From RYN-230 sp963723595 (lineage in GTDB: Bacteria > Actinomycetota > Actinomycetes > Streptosporangiales > Streptosporangiaceae), in NCBI GenBank assembly GCA_963723595.1, contig CAVRRQ010000014.1, forward strand, positions 124,001-188,000: a stretch of 64,000 nucleotides of DNA, given 5' to 3'. Numbering within the stretch: the stretch's first letter is position 1; the number at the start of each line of letters is the position of its first letter. Below, one piece after another: positions 1 to 11,843 of this stretch. The translations under genes and the position numbers were made by a program. Below the pieces are notes generated by a model. That model worked only from the letters and a program-made list of their open reading frames with translations. It made no database searches and was not told the DNA's origin.

Positions 1-1
1 T

Positions 2-1309
2 CCCGCGGGCCGCGGACCCCATGGACGATCGCAGTTCTCCCGGCACCACCGGTTCATCCGGCGGCATGGGGGCCGGGAACGGGCCGGCGGATGGGCAGCT
101 GGGCCTCCCCGGGCACCCGGGCCTGGACACGCCTGCGGCCCAGGCGCCGGGATACCCGCCGGACCGGCCGGGCCTGGCCCCGGTGGACGGGGCGCCTCTG
201 GGCGGGCCGTTCGACGCGCTGGCCGGCCGCCGCAGCACCCCGGGCCGCTGCCCGGGGCGCCCCGGCCCACGCAGGCCCGGCTTAATCCCAAGTACACGTT
301 CGAGACCTTCGTGATCGGCTCGAGTAACCGCTTCGCCCACGCTGCGGCGGTCGCGGTCGCCGAGGCGCCTGCCAAGGCCTACAACCCGCTCTTCGTGTAC
401 GGCGACTCCGGCCTCGGCAAGACGCATCTGCTGCACGCGATCGGCCACTACGCGCAAAGCCTCTACCACGGCGTGAAGGTCCGGTACGTGAGCTCCGAAG
501 AGTTCACGAACGATTTCATCAACATGATCAGGGACGGCAAGCAGGACGGGTTCCGCCGCCGGTACCGCGACGTGGACGTGCTCCTGGTGGACGACATCCA
601 GTTCCTGGAGAACAAGGAAGGCACCCAGGAGGAGTTCTTCCACACCTTTAATACGCTGCACAACGCGAGCAAGCAGATCGTGATCTCCAGCGACCGGGCC
701 CCCAAGCGGCTGGTCACTCTGGAAGACCGGCTGCGCAGCCGGTTCGAGTGGGGACTGATCACCGACGTCCAGCCGCCCGAGCTGGAAACGCGCATCGCGA
801 TCCTGCGGAAGAAGGCGGTCCAGGAAGGGCTGAACGCGCCGCCGGAGGCCCTGGAGTACATCGCCAGCCGCATCTCGACCAACATCCGGGAGCTGGAAGG
901 CGCGCTGATCCGGGTGACCGCGTTCGCCAGCCTGAACCGCCAGTCGGTCGACCTCCAGCTCGCGGAGATCGTGCTCAAGGACCTCATTCCCGAGGCTCAG
1001 GGCCCGGAGATCACGGCGGCCACGATCATGGGGCAGACCGCCTCGTATTTCGGGCTGTCCATCGATGACCTGTGCGGGACCTCACGGTCCCGGGTGCTGG
1101 TCACCGCCCGGCAGATTGCCATGTACCTGTGCCGCGAGCTCACCGACCTCTCGCTGCCCAAGATCGGCCAGCAGTTCGGCGGCCGCGACCACACGACCGT
1201 GATGCACGCAGACCGGAAAATCCGGAATCTGATGGCGGAACGGCGGTCCATCTACAACCAGGTGACGGAACTCACTAACCGAATCAAACAGCAGGCACGG
1301 TCGGGGTGA
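2..1309 (+). CDS. dnaA: Chromosomal replication initiator DnaA, 5'-truncated by the window edge
   Basis: DnaA binds DnaA boxes at oriC and melts the origin. The AAA+ and DNA-binding domains (III and IV) are complete. Domain III begins near base 281 (RLNPKYTF). A Walker A GDSGLGKT lies near 407–430, Walker B LLVDDIQF near 580–605, and the DnaA signature ending GGRDHTTVMHADRK near 1177–1215. Domain I is missing because the window starts inside the gene. The frame is open back to base 2, but upstream of about 230 the Pro/Gly/Asp-rich linker reads more naturally in another frame, so a single-base shift near 225–240 is likely. GTG 311 is not a real start because conserved residues precede it. The identity is secure; only the linker is uncertain. 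Confidence 0.95.
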   Translation, partial: PAGRGPHGRSQFSRHHRFIRRHGGRERAGGWAAGPPRAPGPGHACGPGAGIPAGPAGPGPGGRGASGRAVRRAGRPPQHPGPLPGAPRPTQARLNPKYTFETFVIGSSNRFAHAAAVAVAEAPAKAYNPLFVYGDSGLGKTHLLHAIGHYAQSLYHGVKVRYVSSEEFTNDFINMIRDGKQDGFRRRYRDVDVLLVDDIQFLENKEGTQEEFFHTFNTLHNASKQIVISSDRAPKRLVTLEDRLRSRFEWGLITDVQPPELETRIAILRKKAVQEGLNAPPEALEYIASRISTNIRELEGALIRVTAFASLNRQSVDLQLAEIVLKDLIPEAQGPEITAATIMGQTASYFGLSIDDLCGTSRSRVLVTARQIAMYLCRELTDLSLPKIGQQFGGRDHTTVMHADRKIRNLMAERRSIYNQVTELTNRIKQQARSG

Positions 1310-1747
1310 ACAACCACAGAACAGCGCTGTCCGTCACAATAAGTACACACAGGCTGTGGAAATCTCTGTGGACAGCCTTGGGACGAACAGAGGACAACGC
1401 GGGGAAAGCGGTGGGAAGCCGCCGGGGAATCTGCTGGAAACGGCCCGCCGTCCCCAGCGCGTCCCCCGCCGCGGCCCCGCCAGGCACAGCTACTGTGGAC
1501 GCGCATTCCGGCCCTGAGCTGGGGAGACTTCGTTTGTCCCCAGCGTCCACCGACCCTATTGCGACTACGTACTTCTATCCATCAATGAAATCAACAACGC
1601 AACAGGCAAGTCCTGGGCCTCTCACGCCAACGCGTCCGCCGAAGCCCTTCCGACCCAGTCGCCGGGACAGATACCCACGAGGTGGGCAGATCCAAACCGG
1701 CGCCCGAGCCTGAGCAGACAAATCTCCAGAAGGGGAGGCAGCTTCCG
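1310..1747. other. oriC: dnaA–dnaN intergenic region, candidate oriC
   Basis: This is the usual actinobacterial origin position. DnaA-box-like 9-mers are visible: TGTGGAAAT (1355–1363), TGTGGACAG (1367–1375), TGTGGACGC (1494–1502) and TTGTCCCCA (1534–1542), each one or a few mismatches from TTGTCCACA or its complement. A locally AT-richer stretch at about 1556–1610 could be the unwinding element. The region is short (about 440 bp) and shows fewer good boxes than Streptomyces origins, so the functional limits are inferred from position. Confidence 0.7.
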
Positions 1748-2878
1748 GTGAAGATCCAGGTAGAACGCGATGTACTGGCCGAAGCCGTGGCGTGGACGGC
1801 CCGTGCCCTGCCGGCCCGGCCCGCAGTCCCGGTCCTGGCGGGCATCCGCCTGCAGGCCGCCGGGGACCTGACCCTGTCCAGCTTCGACTACGACGTCTCG
1901 GCGCAGGCCCGGGTGCCGGTCGAGGCGGAGGAGGAAGGCGAGGCCCTGGTCTCCGGCCGCCTGCTCGCGGAGATCACCCGGAGCCTGCCCGCCCGCCCGG
2001 TGGAGATCATCACCGACGGCTCACGGGCCACGCTCACCTGTGGCAGCGCCACGTTCACCCTGCTGACCATGCCGACCGAGGACTACCCGACCCTGCCGGA
2101 GATGCCCCCTCCGGCAGGGTCCATCGGGAGTGACGCGTTCGCGTCCGCGGTGAGCCAGTCCGCCACCGCGGCCGGGCGGGACGACACGCTGCCCGCGCTG
2201 ACCGGCGTCCGGATCGAGATCGAGGGCGAGACCCTCACCCTGGTCTCCACCGACCGCTACCGGCTCGCGGTCCGCGAGCTGCGCTGGACCCCGGCCCGCC
2301 CCGACCTGTCCGCGGCGGTGCTGGTCCCGGCCCGGGCGCTGGCCGACACAGCCCGCGCGCTGACCGCCGGCGCGGAAGTGTCCATCGCGCTGGCGCTGCC
2401 CGGCGAGGAAGGCGCCGGCGGTGAAGGGATGATCGGGTTCGAGGGCGGCGGCCGCCGGACCACCACCCGGCTGCTCGGCGGCGACTTCCCGCGCTACGAG
2501 TCCCTGCTGCCCAAGCAGGTGAACGCGGTGGCCGAACTCGCGACCGGCCCGTTTGCGGAGGCCGTCAAGCGGGTCGCCCTGGTCGCCGAGCGCAACACGG
2601 CGGTCCGGCTGTCGTTCTCCCCGGGGCAGCTCGTGCTCGAGGCCGGGACGGGGGACGAGGCGCAGGCCGAGGAAGTCATCGACGCGAGCTTCGAGGGCGA
2701 CGATATCCAGATCGCGTTCAACCCGCAGTACCTGCTGGACGGGCTGATCGCGCTGGACTCCGACACCGCCCGGATCTCGTTCACCGAGTCAGGCAAGCCT
2801 GCCCTGCTCACCGGCAAGCCCGCACCGGACGAGCAGCCTGACTTCCGCTACCTCCTGATGCCCATCCGCCTCGGCTAA
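1748..2878 (+). CDS. dnaN: DNA polymerase III sliding clamp, beta subunit
   Basis: The ring clamp tethers polymerase III to DNA. The protein has 376 residues, the normal length. It starts KIQVERDVLAEAVAW, matching actinobacterial DnaN, and ends YLLMPIRLG, the family's typical hydrophobic C-terminus. GTG 1748 is chosen because AGGGGAGG lies about 10 bases upstream and the homologous N-terminus begins there. The frame stays open to a GTG at 1682, but those extra 22 residues do not resemble DnaN. It lies between oriC and recF, as is usual. Confidence 0.96.
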   Translation: MKIQVERDVLAEAVAWTARALPARPAVPVLAGIRLQAAGDLTLSSFDYDVSAQARVPVEAEEEGEALVSGRLLAEITRSLPARPVEIITDGSRATLTCGSATFTLLTMPTEDYPTLPEMPPPAGSIGSDAFASAVSQSATAAGRDDTLPALTGVRIEIEGETLTLVSTDRYRLAVRELRWTPARPDLSAAVLVPARALADTARALTAGAEVSIALALPGEEGAGGEGMIGFEGGGRRTTTRLLGGDFPRYESLLPKQVNAVAELATGPFAEAVKRVALVAERNTAVRLSFSPGQLVLEAGTGDEAQAEEVIDASFEGDDIQIAFNPQYLLDGLIALDSDTARISFTESGKPALLTGKPAPDEQPDFRYLLMPIRLG

Positions 2879-2891
2879 GTGAGTCGTGCTA

Positions 2892-3109
2892 CCCCGGGGG
2901 GCGCCCCCGGGAACCACCGTCCTCGTTGGCGCTGAGAAAGGCCGTCCCGGTCGGCGTTCGCCCGCGAAGAGCGGTGGACCGGGCGAGGCCCTAGGAGCCT
3001 GGGGAATCCCGACTAGGCCCGCATGCCCGACTCGCGTCACAGGCTCGGAGGGACACGCCTGCGGCGCGCCCCGCCTCCCCCGCGACCAGCCGGGGGGTCG
3101 CCCCCCGGA
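2892..3109. repeat. GC-rich palindromic intergenic repeat, copy A
   Basis: The dnaN–recF gap holds a near-perfect GC palindrome at 2892–2911. A second unit follows with the core GGACACGCCTGCGGCGC at 3051–3067 and a palindrome of C/G runs at about 3089–3107. The same core and palindromes recur at 18.4 kb and, inverted, at 28.65 kb. This looks like a dispersed REP-type element. It could also act as a transcription terminator after dnaN. Confidence 0.65.
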
Positions 3110-3131
3110 TTAGCACAGTAGCCTGCTCCTT

Positions 3132-4382
3132 GTGCACCTGACCCGCCTCGCGCTGACCGACTTCCGGTCTTACGCGGCGGCGGATCTGGTCCTGGGCCCG
3201 GGTGTGAGCACCCTGCTGGGCGCGAACGGCCAGGGCAAGACGAACGTGGTCGAGGCCGCGGGGTACGTCTCCACTCTCGGCAGCCACCGGGTCGGCACCG
3301 ATGCGCCGCTGGTGCGGCGCGGCGCCGAGCGGGCCATCCTGCGGGCCGCCATCACCTCGGCCGAGCGGGACAGCCTGGTGGAGATCGAGATCAACCCGGG
3401 ACGCGCTAACCGGGCCCGGGTGAACCGGGTCGCGGTGCCGCGGCCCCGCCAGGTGCTCGGGATCCTGCGCACCGTGCTCTTCGCCCCCGAGGACCTGGCC
3501 CTCGTCAAGGGGGACCCCGACCAGCGCCGCCGCTACCTCGATGAGCTCCTGGTCGCCCGCGCGCCCCGGTACGCCGGCGTGCGCAGCGACTACGAGCGGG
3601 TGGTCAAGCAGCGCACCGCCCTGCTCAAGTCGGCCCGGTCCCGGATGGGGTCACGGGGGTTCGGCCGCCCGGCCCGGACGTCCGCGCCGGAGCTGTCCGG
3701 CGATCCCCAGGCTGACGAGGCCGCCAGCCCGGCGGGGATGGGCCTGGAGGGTGCGCTCGACGCGTGGGACGAGCACCTCGCGGTCAAGGGCGCCGAGCTG
3801 CTGGCCGGCCGCCTGGAGCTGACCACGGCGCTTCGGCCCCTGCTGACCAGGAGCTACGCCGACGTATCCGGCGATGAGGTGGCCGCCGTCATCACCTACC
3901 GCCAGCGGGCCAGCCTGAAGAGCGAGGCCACCGCGGGCGAGTCGGCCAGCCAGCCCGAAAGCGGCGAGCCGACCGCCGACCGTGCGCAGCTGGCGCAAAG
4001 CCTGCGCGAGGCGCTGGCCCGGTCCCGGCCGGATGAGCTGGAGCGCGGGGTCTGCCTGGTCGGCCCGCACCGGGACGACTTGGAGCTGGGTATCGGCGAT
4101 CTGCCCGCCCGCGGCTACGCGAGCCACGGCGAGTCCTGGTCCATGGCCCTGGCGCTGCGCCTGTCGGGGTTTGAGCTGCTCCGGGCGGACGGCGACGACC
4201 CGGTTCTCCTGCTCGACGACGTGTTCGCCGAACTGGACACCGGCCGCCGGGACCGGCTGGCCAGCCTGGTGGCCGGCGCGGAGCAGGTCCTGGTCACCGC
4301 CGCAGTCCCTGAGGACGTCCCGGCGGCGCTGCGCGGGACGACGTTTTCCGTCGCGGAGGGTGCGGTGACCCGTGCCAGCTGA
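3132..4382 (+). CDS. recF: DNA replication and repair protein RecF
   Basis: RecF is an SMC-like ATPase that loads RecA at gapped DNA. The 416-residue protein starts MHLTRLALTDFRSY. It has Walker A GANGQGKT at residues 30–37, a signature region around GPHRDDL, and Walker B VLLLDDVFAELD near the C-terminus. A Ser/Ala/Glu-rich insert sits in the middle, around residues 180–200 and 255–280, as is common in actinobacteria. It starts with GTG after the repeat-containing gap. Its 3' end overlaps the DUF721 gene by 11 bases, indicating translational coupling. Confidence 0.96.
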   Translation: MHLTRLALTDFRSYAAADLVLGPGVSTLLGANGQGKTNVVEAAGYVSTLGSHRVGTDAPLVRRGAERAILRAAITSAERDSLVEIEINPGRANRARVNRVAVPRPRQVLGILRTVLFAPEDLALVKGDPDQRRRYLDELLVARAPRYAGVRSDYERVVKQRTALLKSARSRMGSRGFGRPARTSAPELSGDPQADEAASPAGMGLEGALDAWDEHLAVKGAELLAGRLELTTALRPLLTRSYADVSGDEVAAVITYRQRASLKSEATAGESASQPESGEPTADRAQLAQSLREALARSRPDELERGVCLVGPHRDDLELGIGDLPARGYASHGESWSMALALRLSGFELLRADGDDPVLLLDDVFAELDTGRRDRLASLVAGAEQVLVTAAVPEDVPAALRGTTFSVAEGAVTRAS

Positions 4383-5037
4383 GGACCCCGGCGGTCCAAC
4401 CCCGGCCCGCTCAGGTCAGCCAGAGCAGGCCGGCGCCACTCCCGCCACTCCCGCCACTCCCGCCACTCCCGCCGGTTCCGCCGGGCCCGCGCCCGCCCAG
4501 CCCGCGCCCGCCGAGCCCGCGCCCGCCGCCCTCACCCCGGCTCAACTGGCCCGGGAAGCCCTCGCCCGGGCGAAGGCCGCGGCCCGGGAGCGCGGTGACG
4601 CTCCCGTCGCGGGGATGTCACGGCGGGCCCCGGCCCGGGGAGGCGCCGCGGGCCAGGGCGGCCGCCCGCGCCGGCCCCGGCGCGACGACCCGCAGCCCCT
4701 GACGATGGCCATCCGCGGCCTCATCGGGGACCAGGACTGGCAGACTGCGGCCGCGGTCGGCTCGGTCTTCGGCCGGTGGCCGCAGATCGTCGGCGCTGAC
4801 CTCGCCGCGCACACCCGCCCGGACAAGTTCACCGACGGCGAGCTCCTGGTGATCGCCGATTCCACCGCCTGGGCCACCCAGGTACGGCTGCTGGCCGGCA
4901 CCCTGGTGCGCAGGCTCAACAGCGAGCTGGGTGACGGCACGGTGACCAGGGTCAAGGTCCGCGGCCCCGAGCAGCCCCGGCGGCCTGGTGAGTGGCGGGT
5001 GCGAGGTGGCCGGGGGCCACGCGACACGTACGGCTGA
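4372..5037 (+). CDS. DUF721/DciA-like protein
   Basis: This is the DUF721 protein conserved between recF and gyrB in actinobacteria. DciA-type relatives load or recruit the replicative helicase DnaB in bacteria lacking DnaC. The 221 residues comprise an Ala/Pro-rich disordered N-terminus of about 100 residues, containing tandem ATP and PAPAEPA repeats from a short DNA repeat at about 4438–4470. The conserved domain follows, from LTMAIRGLIGDQDW through the VGADLAAHTRPDKF and WATQVRLLAGTL blocks. It overlaps recF, so the two are probably coupled. The helicase-loader role is known for relatives and inferred here. Confidence 0.88.
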   Translation: MPAEDPGGPTPARSGQPEQAGATPATPATPATPAGSAGPAPAQPAPAEPAPAALTPAQLAREALARAKAAARERGDAPVAGMSRRAPARGGAAGQGGRPRRPRRDDPQPLTMAIRGLIGDQDWQTAAAVGSVFGRWPQIVGADLAAHTRPDKFTDGELLVIADSTAWATQVRLLAGTLVRRLNSELGDGTVTRVKVRGPEQPRRPGEWRVRGGRGPRDTYG

Positions 5038-5145
5038 GACTGAAGGTTCTCCCAGGTAAAATAAGTCTGTGCTGCTGGGCAGCAACGCGGGTCAGGCCTG
5101 CCGTCGCCCCGGTAGCGCGTTATTTATTCCAAGAGGAGCTTGCTC

Positions 5146-7107
<1,962 letters not shown>

Positions 7108-7199
7108 GCGCCCGGGCGGGCCGCACCGCGCGGGCCGCACCGCGGGCCCCGGTGACCTGGAGGACCTGGCGATTGCGAATGACGGAAGAGGTTTGATAC

Positions 7200-9851
7200 G
7201 TGACCGACGTGGACTCGGGAGACGCTCCGCCGCCGCAGCATGACCGGACCGAGCCGGTCAACATCCAGGTCGAGATGCAGCGCAGTTACATCGACTACGC
7301 GATGTCGGTCATCGTCGGGCGGGCGCTGCCGGACGTCAGGGACGGTCTCAAGCCGGTGCACACCCGCGTGCTGTGGGCGATGTATGACGGCGGTTACCGG
7401 CCCGAGCGCGGCTACTCCAAGTGCGCGCGGGTGGTCGGCGAGGTGATGGGCAACTACCACCCGCACGGCGACTCGTCTATCTACGACGCACTGGTCCGGC
7501 TGGCCCAGCCGTGGTCGATGCGGATGCCCCTGATCGACAGCCAGGGCAACTTCGGCTCGCCGGGTAACGACCCGCCCGCGGCCATGCGATACACCGAGTG
7601 CCGCCTGGCCCCGCTGGCCATGGAGATGCTCCGGGACATCGACAAGGACACCGTCAACTTCCGGCCCAGCTACGACGGGCGCGGCGGCGAGCCCGTGGTG
7701 CTGCCGAGCCGGTTCCCCAACCTGCTGATCAACGGGTCGCAGGGCATCGCGGTCGGGATGGCGACCAACATCCCCACGCACAACCTGCGCGAGGTGGCCG
7801 CGGGCGTCCAGTGGTACCTGGACAACTTCGAGACCACCGATGAGGAACTGCTGGAAGCGCTGGTCGAGCGGGTCAAGGGACCCGACTTCCCGACCAGCGG
7901 GCTGATCGTGGGACGCCGTGGCATCGAGGACGCCTACCGGACCGGCCGGGGCTCGATCACCATGCGCGCCGTGGTGGATATCGACGAGGATGCCCGCGGC
8001 CGCCCCTGCCTGATCGTCACCGAGCTGCCCTATCAGGTCAACCCGGACAACCTGGCCCTGAAGATCGCCGAGCTGGTGCGGGAGGGCCGGGTCAGCGGCA
8101 TCGCCGACGTGCGGGACGAGAGTAGCGGCCGGACCGGCCAGCGGCTGATCATCGTGCTGAAGCGGGACGCGGTCGCCAAGGTCGTGCTGAACAACCTGTA
8201 CAAGCACACCCAGCTGCAGGACACGTTCGGTGCCAACATGCTCGCCCTGGTCAACGGGGTCCCCCGCACGCTCCGCCTGGACCAGATGATCCGCTACTGG
8301 GTCGCGCACCAGATCGAGGTCATCCTCCGGCGCACCCGGTACCTGCTCCGCCAGGCGCAGCAGCGGGCCCACATCGTCAGCGCGCTGCTCAAGGCGATCG
8401 ACCGGATCGACGAGGTCATCGCGCTCATCCGCGGCAGCGAATCCGCGAACGCCGCCATGCAGGGCCTGATGGACCTGCTGGAGATCGACGAGGATCAGGC
8501 CCGGGCCATCCTCGACATGCAGCTGCGCAGGCTCGCCGCCCTCGAGCGCCAGGCGCTCACGGACGAGTACGAGGACCTGATGGCGAAGATCGCCGACTAC
8601 GAGGCGATCCTGGCCTCGCCCGAGCGGCAGCGCCAGATCATCAGCGACGAGCTCGGCGAGATCGTGACCAAGTACGGCGACGAGCGGCGCACCCGCATCA
8701 TCCCCTTCGACGGCGACGTGACCGACGAGGACCTCATCGCCGAGGAGGATGTGGTCGTCACCATCACCCGCGGCGGCTACGCCAAGCGCACCAGGACGGA
8801 CCTGTACCGGGCGCAGCGGCGGGGCGGCAAGGGGGTACGCGGCGCGGCGCTCCGGACCGACGACATCGTGGACCACTTCTTCGTGACCACGACCCACCGC
8901 TGGATCCTGTTCTTCACCAACAAGGGCCGGGTCTACCGGGCCAAGGCCTACGAGCTGCCGGACACGGCCCGGGACGCGCGCGGCCAGCACGTGGCCAACC
9001 TGCTCGCGTTCCAGCCGGACGAGCGCATCGCCGAGGTCCTCGCGATCCCTGATTACTCGGTCGCGCCCTACCTGGTCATCGCCACCCGCTCCGGGCTGGT
9101 CAAGAAGTCGCTGCTGACCGACTACGACTCGCCCCGGTCCGGCGGCATCATCGCGATCAACCTGCGCGAGGACGACGAGGTCATCGCGGCCAGCCTGGTC
9201 TCCCCCGAGGACGACCTGCTGCTGGTCAGCCGGAGGGCCCAGGCCATCCGGTTCCACGCCACCGACGACACCATGCGGCCGATGGGCCGGGCCACCTCCG
9301 GCGTGATCGGCATGCGGTTCACCGACGGCGACGAGCTGCTCGACATGCACGTGGTCCGGGAGGGCGCGGACGTGCTGGTGGCTACCGGCCTCGGGTACGC
9401 CAAGCGGACCCCCTCGGATCAGTACCCCCTCCAGGGCCGGGGCGGCCGCGGCGTGCTGACCGCGCGGATCGTCGACTCCCGGGGCGAGCTGGTCGGGGCG
9501 CTGATGGTGCACCCCGATGACGAGGTGTTCGCGATCACCTCCTCCGGGGGGGTGATCCGGACTTCGGCCGACGAGGTCAAGCTGTCCGGCCGGCAGACCA
9601 TGGGTGTCCGGCTGATGAACCTGGCGTCCGGGGACAGCGTGGTGGCCATCGCCCGCAACGCCGAGTCGATGGCCGACTCCGAGGATGAGGATGAAGATGA
9701 GGACGGGAACGGGTCCGGGCCTGCGGCTGAGGCCGGGACCGGGCCGGGCGATCCGGACGTAACGGACGATCCAGGCGGCGCGGTGCCGGACAATGGTCCG
9801 GGGAACGCCGGTCCCGAGGGGCCCGCGGATGATTCCGGGGCGTCCGGGTAA
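7200..9851 (+). CDS. gyrA: DNA gyrase subunit A
   Basis: GyrA is the DNA breakage–reunion and wrapping subunit. The 883 residues include HPHGD at 87–91, the quinolone region GDSSIYDALVR with the usual Ser and Asp at the resistance positions (wild-type-like), catalytic Tyr131 in AAMRYTECR, and a GyrA box QRRGGKG at 539–545 that marks a true gyrase rather than topoisomerase IV. A long acidic Asp/Glu/Gly tail follows from about residue 820. It starts with GTG after GGAAGAGG. A very long antisense reading frame here is a codon-bias shadow. Confidence 0.97.
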   Translation: MTDVDSGDAPPPQHDRTEPVNIQVEMQRSYIDYAMSVIVGRALPDVRDGLKPVHTRVLWAMYDGGYRPERGYSKCARVVGEVMGNYHPHGDSSIYDALVRLAQPWSMRMPLIDSQGNFGSPGNDPPAAMRYTECRLAPLAMEMLRDIDKDTVNFRPSYDGRGGEPVVLPSRFPNLLINGSQGIAVGMATNIPTHNLREVAAGVQWYLDNFETTDEELLEALVERVKGPDFPTSGLIVGRRGIEDAYRTGRGSITMRAVVDIDEDARGRPCLIVTELPYQVNPDNLALKIAELVREGRVSGIADVRDESSGRTGQRLIIVLKRDAVAKVVLNNLYKHTQLQDTFGANMLALVNGVPRTLRLDQMIRYWVAHQIEVILRRTRYLLRQAQQRAHIVSALLKAIDRIDEVIALIRGSESANAAMQGLMDLLEIDEDQARAILDMQLRRLAALERQALTDEYEDLMAKIADYEAILASPERQRQIISDELGEIVTKYGDERRTRIIPFDGDVTDEDLIAEEDVVVTITRGGYAKRTRTDLYRAQRRGGKGVRGAALRTDDIVDHFFVTTTHRWILFFTNKGRVYRAKAYELPDTARDARGQHVANLLAFQPDERIAEVLAIPDYSVAPYLVIATRSGLVKKSLLTDYDSPRSGGIIAINLREDDEVIAASLVSPEDDLLLVSRRAQAIRFHATDDTMRPMGRATSGVIGMRFTDGDELLDMHVVREGADVLVATGLGYAKRTPSDQYPLQGRGGRGVLTARIVDSRGELVGALMVHPDDEVFAITSSGGVIRTSADEVKLSGRQTMGVRLMNLASGDSVVAIARNAESMADSEDEDEDEDGNGSGPAAEAGTGPGDPDVTDDPGGAVPDNGPGNAGPEGPADDSGASG

Positions 9852-9933
9852 GGATCCGGTCACCGGGCGTCATCGCACGGAAGGTCACGGTGCGATGACG
9901 GACGGGCTATTGGAGGCAACGTGGGGAGGGTCG

Positions 9934-10945
9934 GTGACGTCTAATGAGTATCCACTCAGACGACAGTCACAAAACCGAATGAGGACGTACCCTCCATACG
10001 GGGATAACCTCGAAGGAAAGCTTCCCGAGGAGGACGGGGTGGAACAACGCGCGGAACCGCCATCGTGGCTGCCTGAGGGCGGGCAGCCACGGACCGGCGC
10101 GGCTGCCGACTTGCGAAACCCCGAGGCCGACGAGGCCACGGCGGGGACTGCAGACGGCGATACGGGATACAACTTCTCCGGCAGCCCGTCGTATCCGGAG
10201 AGTGAGGACACCACGTTCGGCCAGACGGGGACGACGGTCGGCGGGTACAGCTACGACGTGAGCCCGGCCACGGACGCCACGTCGGCCGTCCCGCCGTACC
10301 CGGCTTCGCTCACCGAGCCGGCCGGGAGCACGTCCGGCACGAGTTCGCCGGGCACGGGATCGTCGGGCACGGGCCGGGCCTGGCACGTCCAAGAGCCTGG
10401 GGTCCGCGGACAGCCCGTCGGCCGTGAAGGACGACGGCCGTAACCGCACCTCGACGTTCTCGGCGGTGTCACGCGGCCGGTACAAGGCAGGCTCGGGCCC
10501 GGCGGCGGGGACGGCGGCAGGCAGTGCGGCGCTGGGTGGCGCCGCCGCGTCCGCGCGTCCGGGTACCCAGGCCCCGGCCCGGCGGGCCGACCTGGTCGTC
10601 TCGCGGCTCGAGCCGTGGTCGGTGATGAAGTTCAGCTTCCTCATGTCGCTGGTCGCCTGGGTCGTGCTGTTCGTCGCCGTGGCCTTCCTGTACTTCGTGC
10701 TGTCCAGCCTGGGCGTGTTCACGTCCATCCAGCACACGCTCACCAGTGTCACCTCCAGTTCGGGCTCGTCCGGGACCCAGCTCAGTCACTGGTTCTCGGC
10801 CTCCCGGGTGCTGGGCTACACGATGCTGCTCGGCGCGGTGAACATCGTCCTGATCACGGCCCTGTCCACGGTCGGTGCCATGATCTACAACCTGGTCACC
10901 CATCTCGGCGGCGGCATCGAGGTCACCCTCCGGGAGACCGACTGA
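9934..10945 (+). CDS. DUF3566 membrane protein, probable frameshift in the N-terminal part
   Basis: DUF3566 proteins lie downstream of gyrA in most actinobacteria and have been linked to cell envelope and division functions. The conserved C-terminal part (from about 10580) reads RLEPWSVMKFSFLMS, followed by two transmembrane helices and ends GGGIEVTLRETD. The low-complexity Ser/Thr/Gly/Pro N-terminus reads from GTG 9934 (GGGGAGGG just upstream) in another frame. The frames meet around 10375–10390, in a G/C-rich run. If there is no shift, the protein would start at GTG 10424 (173 residues), which still contains the whole domain. Confidence 0.8.
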
Positions 10946-11035
10946 CGCGGGTCACCCGCAAAATGCGATAGCCTTACGCGGCGGCAATTCCCGGGGTGTG
11001 CGGCGCGTAAGCCACGCCCCGGGCGCCGCAGGCAA

Positions 11036-11109
11036 GGGCCTATAGCTCAGCCGGTTAGAGCGCCGCCCTGATAAGGCGGAGGTCGATGGTTCAAGTCCAT
11101 CTAGGCCCA
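11036..11109 (+). tRNA. tRNA-Ile(GAT)
   Basis: This is a 74-nt cloverleaf. The acceptor arm GGGCCTA (11036–11042) pairs with TAGGCCC (11102–11108), followed by discriminator A. The D-arm is GCTCAGCCGGTTAGAGC, the anticodon loop CTGATAA has GAT at 11070–11072, and the T-loop is GTTCAAGTC. CCA is not encoded. Its place after gyrA/DUF3566 is typical for actinobacteria. Confidence 0.97.
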
Positions 11110-11222
11110 CCCACGTCGCAGCGTTGCCCGCTTCCCTGACCCGGGCCGGAAACTGACCCTGACCGCAGAAGTGACGGACAGGACGAGGACAGGCCCAGGA
11201 CAGGGGCAGTCGCCAAACTCCG

Positions 11223-11780
11223 CTACCGCAGCTCGCCGGGAAGCAGGCTGTAGATCACGCTGTCGCGGCGGGCTCCCTTGAATGGCACGTGGGAACGAAG
11301 CAGGCCCTCGCGGGAAAACCCGCAACGGTCGGCGACATGCTGCGACGCCTCATTGCCGGGACCGCACGTCAGCTCCAGCCGGGCCAGTCCCAGCTCGGCG
11401 AACGCCCACCGGGCGAGCAGGCGGACCGCATCTGTGGCAGCACCCCGGCCACGGGCCCCGGGGGCGAGCCAGTACCCAACTGCCGCGCAGCCCCGATCCA
11501 GGCGGACCTCAGACAGCGAGACGCTGCCCAGCAGCGCGTCTTGGTCGTGCGGTCCGGCCAGCGCGAAGTTCAGCTCATCGCCGCGCAGGCGGGCCTCTTC
11601 CTGCTCAGCGAGGAAGTCGCGCGCGTCAGTCTCGGTGTACGCAGTAGTACGCCACGAGAACCGCTGCATCACCGGATCACTGAACGCCGCCGCGATGCCC
11701 GGCACGTCGGCCTCGCGCCAAGGACGCAGCAGCACAACCTCACCAGCCAGCGGCGGTACCGGGAACCAAAGCTCGGCCAT
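11223..11780 (-). CDS. GNAT family N-acetyltransferase (RimJ/RimL type)
   Basis: This 185-residue acyl-CoA-dependent acetyltransferase opens with GEVVLLRPWREADVPGIAAA. It carries the acetyl-CoA pyrophosphate loop in GYWLAPGARGRGAATDAVRLL and the C-terminal LELTCGPGNEASQHVADRCGFSREG block typical of RimJ/RimL and Acetyltransf_3 proteins. The substrate, a protein N-terminus or a small molecule, cannot be told from sequence. It is a single gene on the minus strand, followed 60 bases upstream by the mini-zincin gene. Confidence 0.88.
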   Translation of the reverse strand: MAELWFPVPPLAGEVVLLRPWREADVPGIAAAFSDPVMQRFSWRTTAYTETDARDFLAEQEEARLRGDELNFALAGPHDQDALLGSVSLSEVRLDRGCAAVGYWLAPGARGRGAATDAVRLLARWAFAELGLARLELTCGPGNEASQHVADRCGFSREGLLRSHVPFKGARRDSVIYSLLPGELR

Positions 11781-11843
11781 GTCGAGATGATCTCCCTTCG
11801 CAGCACGCGAGGCTGGCGGATTCTGGACCGTGTGCCCGGCCGG

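Noticed and set aside
125..139. A 15-base match of the dispersed repeat core inside the dnaA linker
   Set aside because: Too short and without the palindromes, so it is not called as a repeat copy; chance is plausible in such GC-rich DNA.
311..1309. GTG 311 as the dnaA start
   Set aside because: Conserved DnaA residues (RLNPKYTFETF) are encoded just upstream in the same frame.
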